In this document: positions 6,402 through 12,123 of the stretch, one piece after another | Layout of the letters: each line of letters opens with the position of its first letter | Numbering within the stretch: position 1 is the first letter of the stretch | NCBI GenBank assembly: GCA_902494935.1 | Contig: CABUVH010000032.1 | Span: 1 to 14,739, forward strand | Direction of reading: 5' to 3' | DNA: 14,739 bases | Origin: an uncultured Collinsella sp. | GTDB taxonomy: Bacteria > Actinomycetota > Coriobacteriia > Coriobacteriales > Coriobacteriaceae | Program-made: the position numbers and the translations under genes | The notes under the pieces: generated by a model | Told to the model about the DNA's origin: nothing | What the model saw: the letters and a program-made list of their open reading frames with translations, nothing else | The model's database searches: none

Positions 6402-7355
6402 CTACTGACCGCGCACGCGGCGGGCGATACGGTCGGAAAGCGACGCCTTGTCGGCGCGGTTCTTACCCCAAAACGCGCAGGCCACCATGCCGGGGCCCAC
6501 GTGCGAGCCGATGGTGGGACCCACGGAGCCGCGAATGATCGTGACGTCGGCGCAACCCTCCTCCTTGCGGATGGCGGCTTCGAGCCAGTCACCATCCTTT
6601 TCGGCATCGGCCGTCATGATGGCGATGGGCATGGTGCGATCGGGCACGTAGTTCTCACGGAACGACTTGAGGATGGACTTGAGCGCCTTCTTGCGGCCGC
6701 GGTTGACGCCGATCAGCGACAGCGAGCCGGCCAGGTCGTAGGAGAGCTCGGGCTTGACGTCGAGCTTTGCCGTGAGCTGCGCCGCCGCGGGAGGAATGCG
6801 GCCGCCGGCAGCCAGTGCGTCGAAGCTCTCGAGCGTAAAGTAGCCGTGGACGTAGGTCTTTGCCTCGTTTGCCCAGTCGACCAGCTGCTTGGCGGTGAGT
6901 CCCGCCGAGCGTTGACGGACAGCCTCGAGCGCCAAGAGCGCGCCGGTCGCGCAAGGCAAAGCGTTGTCGACCACATAGAGCTCAAAATCGGGATACTCGG
7001 CGCGCACGGCGTCCGCCGCCTGGCACGCGGAGTTGTAGCTCGACGACAGCGCCGAGGTAAAGCACAGGTAGACCGTTGGTGTGCCCTCTTTGGCGCACTC
7101 GGTAAAGAACTCGATATAGCGACCGAGCGACACGGCGGAGGTAGACACGCGAGCGCCGGCGCGCATGCGGTCGTAGAACTCCTTAGGGCTCATGCTCGAC
7201 CAGATATCGTCCGTGCGCTCCTCGCCATCGATGATAAAGGGGAAGCCCAAGATATCGACATCGAGGTTCGCGGCGACCTCGGGGCTAAAGTCGCAGCAGG
7301 TATCGACGACGATGCGGCAGCGGTCAGAATGGCCGGTAGATGCAGCCTTGTCCAT
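6402..7355 (-). CDS. DegV family fatty-acid-binding protein
   Basis: DegV proteins bind a single fatty acid; in Gram-positive bacteria the FakB members present fatty acids to the kinase FakA for phosphorylation. The 317-residue product has the family hallmarks: an N-terminal IVVDTCCDFSPEVA, the lipid headgroup loop STSAVSLGRYIEFF near residue 70, CFTSALSSSYNSACQAA (the SSxxSxTY-like motif) and the conserved GGRIP. It ends with the usual AFWGKN/H-V-GPG region. I take the ATG at 7353-7355, eight bases after AAGGAG; a TTG one codon upstream is possible. No fakA gene is in the window, so a FakB role is a family inference. An intrinsic terminator sits just upstream of the ribosome binding site. 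Confidence 0.9.
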   Translation of the reverse strand: MDKAASTGHSDRCRIVVDTCCDFSPEVAANLDVDILGFPFIIDGEERTDDIWSSMSPKEFYDRMRAGARVSTSAVSLGRYIEFFTECAKEGTPTVYLCFTSALSSSYNSACQAADAVRAEYPDFELYVVDNALPCATGALLALEAVRQRSAGLTAKQLVDWANEAKTYVHGYFTLESFDALAAGGRIPPAAAQLTAKLDVKPELSYDLAGSLSLIGVNRGRKKALKSILKSFRENYVPDRTMPIAIMTADAEKDGDWLEAAIRKEEGCADVTIIRGSVGPTIGSHVGPGMVACAFWGKNRADKASLSDRIARRVRGQ

Positions 7356-7373
7356 CAAAGCGACTCCTTACGT

Positions 7374-7405
7374 AAAAAGGCGGCCATCCGCATGGGATGG
7401 CCGCC
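7374..7405 (-). terminator. Intrinsic terminator between hpf and degV
   Basis: A perfect 11-bp GC-rich stem (7379-7389 with 7395-7405) with a 5-base loop is followed on the minus strand by TTTTT (7374-7378). It lies about 30 bases after the hpf stop and only four bases before the degV AAGGAG. The preceding sequence also has two GTTAAC copies (7410-7415, 7424-7429). Confidence 0.88.
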
Positions 7406-7434
7406 AACCGTTAACTCATGCAAGTTAACGTATT

Positions 7435-8019
7435 TTACTCGTCAAGTGTTTCGATACGGGGCTTGATGATGCCATATCCACCATTCTTACGGTGATACAC
7501 CACATTGATGAGACCGGTCGTCGCGTTCTCGAACACGTAGAAGTCGTGGCCCAGCAGATCGGTCTGCACCAGCGCCTGCTCCTCAGTCATCGGGGTGACG
7601 TCGATGACCTTCTCGCGGACGAGCAGGTCGTCCTCCTCCTCGGGCAGCAGCAGGTCGGCCAGATCCTCGACGCGCTCGACCGGCACGACATCCGCGGCGC
7701 TGGCACCGCCCTGGCGGTTGTCCACGACCTTGGTCTTGAACTTGCGCAGCTGACGAGTAACCTTATCGGCGGAGAGATCGATGGCGGCATACATATCTGC
7801 GCCGTGCTCGGCAACGCGAATCACAGAGCCGCGGGCACGAACCGTGACCTCGACGATTGCCGGGTTGGGGTTCGAGGGGTTCTTCTCATAACGAAGCACG
7901 ACGTCGACTGTCATGGGCTCGATGTCGAAAACCTTGAGCGCCTCGCCGATCTTCTCATCCACATGCGCACGCAGAGCATCGGTTACCGTCGTCTTGCGTC
8001 CAGAAACCTTGATATCCAT
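7435..8019 (-). CDS. hpf: Ribosome hibernation-promoting factor, long form
   Basis: Long HPF dimerises 70S ribosomes into inactive 100S particles in stationary phase. The 194-residue product has both domains: the N-terminal S30AE domain (about 1-100, MDIKVSGRKTTVTDALRAHV, then DMYAAIDLSADKVTRQLRKF) that binds the small subunit, and the C-terminal dimerisation domain (about 136-190) with TPMTEEQALVQTDLLGHDFY and INVVYHRKNGGYGIIKPR. An acidic linker joins them. The start ATG at 8017-8019 is supported by GGAG six bases upstream and by family alignment; a reading from 8079 adds 20 residues without support. The gene is the first in its cluster and is followed by a strong terminator. Its promoter lies in 8020-8236 but is not obvious. 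Confidence 0.95.
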   Translation of the reverse strand: MDIKVSGRKTTVTDALRAHVDEKIGEALKVFDIEPMTVDVVLRYEKNPSNPNPAIVEVTVRARGSVIRVAEHGADMYAAIDLSADKVTRQLRKFKTKVVDNRQGGASAADVVPVERVEDLADLLLPEEEDDLLVREKVIDVTPMTEEQALVQTDLLGHDFYVFENATTGLINVVYHRKNGGYGIIKPRIETLDE

Positions 8020-8236
8020 ACGTGGCTCCAATCTGCCTCGGGGACTTACTGTACTGGCTATGTACCCATTGCCGTGCATTTAATCACGCGGATTCCTAAA
8101 GACCCGAATAACGATTGCTTGGTACCGCATACCGAAGTCTCGCACTTTTCTGTGGCAAAGTGCGCTATGGGAGGGCGTCGGCGACTTTGTATTTGGTCCC
8201 GAAAATTGGCTTTGACCTGCTGGTTTTATTGGGATG
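8020..8236. promoter_or_regulatory. Upstream region of hpf with a 24-bp perfect dyad
   Basis: No gene is supported here. It must contain the hpf promoter, but no clear -35/-10 pair stands out. The most notable feature is a dyad at 8141-8164: perfect 8-bp arms CGCACTTT/AAAGTGCG around an 8-base centre. It could be an operator or an RNA hairpin about 120 bases above the hpf start. A possible -10 element TGATTAAAT lies around 8079-8091 with a weak -35 (TTCGGG). Confidence 0.35.
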
Positions 8237-8270
8237 AAAAAGCCGGGCTCCCCTATTGGGGAAGCCCGGC
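8237..8270 (-). terminator. Intrinsic terminator of the lipoprotein gene
   Basis: A 12-bp GC-rich stem (8242-8253 with 8258-8270, one bulged base) and a 4-base loop are followed on the minus strand by TTTTT (8237-8241). It lies about 67 bases past the lipoprotein stop. A weaker GGTGTC/GACACC dyad (about 8294-8324) lies between the two. Confidence 0.9.
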
Positions 8271-8336
8271 AGTGCGTGTTGAAACCGTGAAGAGGTGTCC
8301 TTTCCAACGTATAGGAGACACCACCCCTAGCAATAA

Positions 8337-9344
8337 CTAGCTATTAAGTTTGTTAATGTCGTCGTCAGTGATGGTGCCTTCCTGGCTGGACGATTTGTCC
8401 TCGGAGGATGCGGTCTCATTGTTGGAATCGGAGGACTCGCTGCCGGAGGACGTGGTCTCACTGGACTCAGAGTCGCCCGGCTGCACGTTAGCGCCCGAAA
8501 CCGTCTTAGTGGTGAGGTCGTAGGGCATTGTGCCATACCAGACAGAGTGGACCGCCTCGAGCGTGCCGTCGGCCGTAATACCGTCGAGGGCATCGCTCAC
8601 GGCACGGCACAGTTCGTCATTGGACGAGAGGCCCGCAACACCAAGCGTCGAGGGCGCCTCGAGCGCACCGACATAGGAGACCTCGCTCATCAGGCGTGCA
8701 AGGTAGCCGCCGGCCGTGGAGTCGCAGATCACATAGTCGACCTCGCCGGACTCGAGCGCCTCAAAGCACTCGTTGATGTTGGAGTAGGTCTTTTGGTTGG
8801 CGGTAATGCTCTGCTTGGCAAGCGCCTCCTGCGAGGCCGAGGACATCTGGACACCCAGGGTAGACGTGTTAAGGGTATCGGTGGAAACGCTTAGCGACCC
8901 ACCATCGCTGGTTTTACCGAACACAGAAGCGGCATCGTACAGGCAGGTGCCGAGCGAGCTAACGTCCCCGTCTGTGGAGCTGATCTCGCCGATAAAGATA
9001 TCGGCCTTTTTGTCGCCGAGCGCGGAACCTGCCGAGGACGCATCGACAAAGGCGACCTTAAGGCCCATGCGGCTTGCGAGGGCGCGGGCGGCGTCGACCG
9101 CATATCCCGTGAGCTCGCCGTCGGCGCCCTGCATGGCCTGCGGCGCATCGGAAGTATCGAGGGCGACCGTCAGGGTTCCGGGAGTGACCAGGGCATCGTC
9201 CGACACCGCCGGCGTGACGGTCTCGTACTCGATCTGGTCGATCGTGGGAGTCGTGAACGTAGACAGCGGGTTGAACGCGCATCCGCTCAGGCCCAAAACG
9301 GCGATGACCGCTGCGGCCCCAGCACCTAACCGAGCCGCGTGCAT
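8337..9344 (-). CDS. Substrate-binding lipoprotein (ABC-transporter solute-binding, family 3 type)
   Basis: This is probably an extracellular binding protein for a polar amino acid or similar solute. From the chosen ATG (9342-9344, GAGGGG seven bases upstream) the 335-residue product begins with a short basic region, a hydrophobic core and the lipobox LSGC (Cys22), so it is lipid-anchored. The mature part shows the SBP_bac_3 pattern: PGTLTVALDTSDAPQA, then GELTGYAVDAARALASRMGL, ADIFIGEISSTDG, and later a hinge region ECFEALESGEVDYVICDSTA. The last 45 residues are a Ser/Glu/Asp-rich low-complexity tail, unusual for this family. No permease or ATPase gene is adjacent, so partners must be elsewhere or it acts as a sensor. 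The frame stays open for 136 codons upstream of this start. Confidence 0.85.
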   Translation of the reverse strand: MHAARLGAGAAAVIAVLGLSGCAFNPLSTFTTPTIDQIEYETVTPAVSDDALVTPGTLTVALDTSDAPQAMQGADGELTGYAVDAARALASRMGLKVAFVDASSAGSALGDKKADIFIGEISSTDGDVSSLGTCLYDAASVFGKTSDGGSLSVSTDTLNTSTLGVQMSSASQEALAKQSITANQKTYSNINECFEALESGEVDYVICDSTAGGYLARLMSEVSYVGALEAPSTLGVAGLSSNDELCRAVSDALDGITADGTLEAVHSVWYGTMPYDLTTKTVSGANVQPGDSESSETTSSGSESSDSNNETASSEDKSSSQEGTITDDDINKLNS

Positions 9345-9693
9345 CAAGCTGCCCCTCACCATGTCCACTACCCTGCCTTCTGTGTCGTATACGATCCGTG
9401 CGTTGCGCGAAATATCAGGTTGTTCCCACCAGCTGACCTGGTATTTGACCCCACACTTGCGCACCGGGGTGTTTGCTCGGGAGGCCGCAGCCACCTTCAC
9501 GACTGGCCCGCTCGCCCGCGAGGCGGTATTGCCCCAAAGAAAGTAGAACGGACGGTGCGGCTTACATCTAGGACGCGCCATGATCGCGCCGCGCGCACGC
9601 GGTCGCTTACGTGGATCCCTTTGACCGCGTCTGTCTTGGACTAGGACGGGCATTTCGTCCGTCCGCAACCACAGCCTGGTAGGAACGTAGCGC
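9345..9693 (-). promoter_or_regulatory. Long leader of the lipoprotein gene, in-frame and open
   Basis: If transcription starts near 9687, this is a leader of about 340 bases. It is free of stop codons in the lipoprotein frame. An ATG at 9580-9582 would give a Cys/Arg-rich and Trp-containing extension of 79 residues (beginning MARPRCKPHRPFYFLWGN), but it lacks a ribosome binding site, and the extension would bury the lipobox. Third-position GC looks lower than in the gene proper. It may be a structured leader, a small separate ORF or simply chance. No known riboswitch was recognised. Confidence 0.4.
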
Positions 9694-9722
9694 ATTATAG
9701 CTAAGTTCAAGCTAAAGTTTAA
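9694..9722 (-). promoter_or_regulatory. Probable promoter of the lipoprotein gene
   Basis: On the minus strand a perfect TATAAT (9694-9699) is preceded, after 17 bases, by TTAAAC (9717-9722). The -10 is ideal and the -35 matches three of six positions. The surrounding sequence is AT-rich against a GC-rich background. Transcription would begin near 9687. Confidence 0.65.
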
Positions 9723-9794
9723 GGTTAGGGGCGTCATTCGCATCGTGCGCACAGATTTTGCGGGTCGGAGTGGGCTATTCGTGCCCCTATGAAG

Positions 9795-9843
9795 CCCGGA
9801 GCTCCCCTACGGGGAGCTCCGGGGCGCCCTTCTTAGGGTGCCC
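9795..9843. terminator. GC-rich hairpins, possible terminator of the upstream cluster
   Basis: A perfect 13-bp stem (9795-9807 with 9811-9823) closes on a 3-base loop. On the minus strand it is followed by CTTCAT rather than a true T-tract. An overlapping second dyad (9822-9829 with 9836-9843, one G-U) shares two bases with it and reaches into the inverted-repeat element. The hairpin lies between the nuclease-like gene and the lipoprotein promoter, so it may end transcripts of the holB-ricT-comF cluster. Confidence 0.5.
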
Positions 9844-10064
9844 TGGTCAAAATATGGCAAATATGAGTACTGCCACCAATTTAGTAACAGGCAATTTTAG
9901 CCTCTCGGACAGATTTTGCGCTCAGTGTCGCCAACCTGATGCTTAGTTATTCTACATTTGTTTATTATCTTCTTACTTTACGCCGCCTCCGAGTCCTAAA
10001 TTCCTTGATTTTGCTGTTACTGATTTAGTGACAGTACTCATATTTGCCATATTATGGCCAGGGC
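9840..10064. repeat. 225-bp non-coding element with 51-bp imperfect terminal inverted repeats
   Basis: The left arm (9840-9890) and right arm (10014-10064) are inverted copies agreeing at 45 of 51 positions, with an unbroken 22-base match that includes GGCAAATATGAGTACTG. The outer ends are GCCCTGG. The inner end of the right arm is itself a dyad (10014-10034: CTGTTACT and AGTGACAG arms, one mismatch). The 123 bases between the arms hold no supported gene and are AT-rich compared with the flanks. The structure fits a MITE-like non-autonomous element or a large paired operator. No target-site duplication is clear: the flanks are AGGGT on the left and ATATG on the right. Confidence 0.85.
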
Positions 10065-10094
10065 ATATGATTAACCCTCTATTTTCGACGCGAA

Positions 10095-11204
10095 TTAGAC
10101 CGGCTTAAGCCCAAAACACGCCCGCAGCGTGTTAAGCAACGCCTCTTGCTTCTTCCTGCGGGCATCGACACGATTCCGGTACCGCTTTCGCATACGCTGG
10201 TGCATGCGCCATGCGAGTGCTTCCATCGCTTCCATGTCGCGGAGCATTTCGTTGTTGACCGTCGCGACCTCGATTCCCATAGTAATCAAGCCCGTGTTGC
10301 GTTTTTCATCATGGATACGTCCCCTCCGGGAGGAATGACCCAGCTCACCGTTGTATTCCAGGTCAAACCGGGCTGCCTCCTGATACGCATCGCAAACTGC
10401 ATGCGGCATCCCCGAGATTGCCTGCGCGCGGTCATCGAACTCAATCTTGTAGTCGGTCTTAAAGGGACCGCAGGCAAATCCGCCATAGGAAAACGGAAGC
10501 GAAAACAGAGCGAGCATGATGCACTCCATGGGCGAGCGCAGGTTTTCTGACAAGTAGGGACACAGACGCTGCAGTTGTTTGGCCGCATTCCCCTTGCATA
10601 CCGCGAGGTAATCTGCCAGACGATCGGGCGTCAGCACCGGCTCAACCTCAAAGTAGCCCACGTCTGCTGGCTGGTCCTTGTCCTTTGCAAGCTTATTCGT
10701 AACGGGCGAGGTGTAGGGAGGCAGATACTTCCCGCGATCACTCAGCGAAATCTTAGAGCACAGCTCCTGGGCCAGGGCAAATGCCTGGATACAGCCGACC
10801 TCGCGGGCGACGACAACACAAAGGGCCTCGGGAGATAGACTGCACACCCCCGGTTCCACCTCTAGAATCGAGCCGGCGGGCAACCCGGAGCATACGGACC
10901 AGCCCACGCCAGGCATGCGGCGGCGCTGCGCCGCAGATCCCACCAGCAAGCAAAGATCTTCTTGCACCTCGCCGCTTGCGGCCCCAATCCGCACCAAGTC
11001 GGGAAGATAGATGTCCTCGGTCGAGGGCGACGACGTGCGCAGCACACGGCGCTCTTCATCGGAATCGAGGTCCTTCCAGCTTATGTAGCCCATCTGCCGG
11101 CGTTCGGCGCGCATCATGCGTAGCGCCGAGGCGCCCGTTAGGATTACGGAAGCCGCTAGCTGTTCGTCTGTCGGCTCGTTGCGCCGCTCAATCTTCACTG
11201 CCAC
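10095..11204 (-). CDS. AbiEi-like plus DUF559/Vsr-like nuclease-fold protein
   Basis: The 369-residue protein has two halves. Residues about 15-155 resemble the AbiEi-type antitoxin region that often precedes DUF559 domains: ILTGASALRMM, a beta-rich stretch LCLLVGSAAQRR, then GVCSLSPEALCVVVAREVG. Residues about 222-325 resemble a Vsr/DUF559 endonuclease fold: SPMEC (Glu227), GGFACGP, FDLEYNGELGH (Asp281, Glu283, His290), HDEKRNTGLITMGIEVATV (Asp299, Arg302, Gly310). The C-terminus is Arg/Lys-rich. Activity on DNA is inferred from the fold only; a regulatory or defence role is equally possible. I take the GTG at 11202-11204, 10 bases after the comF stop and following AGGGGTGG; an ATG at 11243 would overlap comF. 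The 225-bp inverted-repeat element begins 30 bases past its stop. Confidence 0.7.
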   Translation of the reverse strand: MAVKIERRNEPTDEQLAASVILTGASALRMMRAERRQMGYISWKDLDSDEERRVLRTSSPSTEDIYLPDLVRIGAASGEVQEDLCLLVGSAAQRRRMPGVGWSVCSGLPAGSILEVEPGVCSLSPEALCVVVAREVGCIQAFALAQELCSKISLSDRGKYLPPYTSPVTNKLAKDKDQPADVGYFEVEPVLTPDRLADYLAVCKGNAAKQLQRLCPYLSENLRSPMECIMLALFSLPFSYGGFACGPFKTDYKIEFDDRAQAISGMPHAVCDAYQEAARFDLEYNGELGHSSRRGRIHDEKRNTGLITMGIEVATVNNEMLRDMEAMEALAWRMHQRMRKRYRNRVDARRKKQEALLNTLRACFGLKPV

Positions 11205-11214
11205 AAAACCACCC

Positions 11215-12021
11215 CTACCAAACGCGTGCGATAGCGAGGCCATCGACCGCTACGGCGCCGGCGCGCTTGAGTTCCGCCGAAGCCGCTGCCATCGTCGCGC
11301 CCGTGGTGATAACGTCATCGATAAGCAGCAAGCGGCGGCCGTGCACGTCCTCAACCGTCTCGTACATGCCTTGGGCACGCTCGCGGCGCTCCTCACGACC
11401 GAGTTCGCGCTGGTCGCCATGCCCGTACTTGACGAGCGCATCGAGCAGGGGAACACCCGACAGCTCGCAAAATGGGCGCGCAATAGCCTCCATATGATCA
11501 AAACCACGCCGCCGAAACGCTGCCGCCGTCGCAGGCACAAACACCACCGCATCCGCACCGGACAGCACACCTCCTAAGCGTTCGGGCGCTACGACCTGGG
11601 CATGCAGGGCGGTGTCGTAGAGCAGCTCCGCCAGATACGGAGCCAGACGTCGCTCGCCCGCATCCTTGTACGCTTTAATGATGCGCGGCAGCGGATGCGC
11701 ATAGACGGCGCACGCCAGGCAGCGGTCGAGCGCCTCCGCCATTGCCGAGGACGTGCCCTCGACCGAACACTCAGTGCACAGCAAATCCCCAAACGGGGCG
11801 CCGCATCGGGTGCAGCTATGACGTGGGTCGATGAGCGTGAGCGCAGCCAGGCAGTCTTGGCAAATAAGCGCACCGGCGCGCTCGCAGCCGGCACATCGTG
11901 TTGGCGACAATGCCTCGAGCGCCTCGCGTGCCACCCGCTCGGCAAACGGTAGCAATTCGTCCGCAAACGGTAGGGCACCGGCACCCTGCAGACAGCTCAA
12001 TATGTTCAGATGGCTCTTCAA
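11215..12021 (-). CDS. comF: ComF family phosphoribosyltransferase-like competence protein
   Basis: ComF proteins are needed for uptake or processing of transforming DNA in competent bacteria; their enzymatic role, if any, is unsettled. The 268-residue product has the N-terminal double zinc-finger region with Cys43, 46, 54, 57, 70, 73, 82 and 85. The PRTase fold follows, with RIIKAYKDAGERRLAPYLAE (113-132), FVPATAAAFRRRGFDHMEAI (161-180) and the PRPP-binding loop LLLIDDVITTGAT (231-243). The start is a TTG (12019-12021) seven bases after GGGAGGG; no ATG lies between it and the first Cys. That ribosome binding site forms one arm of a 12-bp hairpin, so translation may be limited. The gene lies between ricT and the nuclease-like gene. 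Confidence 0.9.
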   Translation of the reverse strand: MKSHLNILSCLQGAGALPFADELLPFAERVAREALEALSPTRCAGCERAGALICQDCLAALTLIDPRHSCTRCGAPFGDLLCTECSVEGTSSAMAEALDRCLACAVYAHPLPRIIKAYKDAGERRLAPYLAELLYDTALHAQVVAPERLGGVLSGADAVVFVPATAAAFRRRGFDHMEAIARPFCELSGVPLLDALVKYGHGDQRELGREERRERAQGMYETVEDVHGRRLLLIDDVITTGATMAAASAELKRAGAVAVDGLAIARVW

Positions 12022-12024
12022 GAC

Positions 12025-12060
12025 ACAACCCTCCCTACGTTCGGTCGCAGGGAGGGTTGT
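12025..12060 (-). promoter_or_regulatory. Hairpin that includes the comF ribosome binding site
   Basis: A perfect 12-bp stem (12025-12036 with 12049-12060) and a 12-base loop lie between ricT and comF. On the minus strand the 3' arm contains GGGAGGG, the comF Shine-Dalgarno sequence. No T-tract follows (the next bases are GTCTTG), so it is a poor terminator. It could mask the ribosome binding site or be a decayed terminator. Confidence 0.6.
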
Positions 12061-12123
12061 TGATTCGGCGCTATGATACCCCGATGCGCTCGGGGCAAGG
12101 CGGGCTAAATCCGCTCGCGGGTG

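Noticed and set aside
5233..6408. A 391-codon plus-strand frame starting with an Ala/Val-rich, membrane-like segment
   Set aside because: The apparent hydrophobic start is simply the complement of the His/Cys tail repeats of the dehydrogenase gene.
8080..8307. A 75-codon minus-strand frame between the lipoprotein gene and hpf
   Set aside because: It contains the intrinsic terminator at 8237-8270, lacks a ribosome binding site and has no family resemblance.
9405..9450. TPP-riboswitch-like AACCTGATA in the lipoprotein leader
   Set aside because: Only this short match is present. The other conserved TPP elements (CTGAGA and the later GCGTAGGGA region) are missing.
9840..10064. CRISPR array or classical insertion sequence
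   Set aside because: There are only two arms, in inverted orientation, with no spacers and no transposase or transposase remnant between them.
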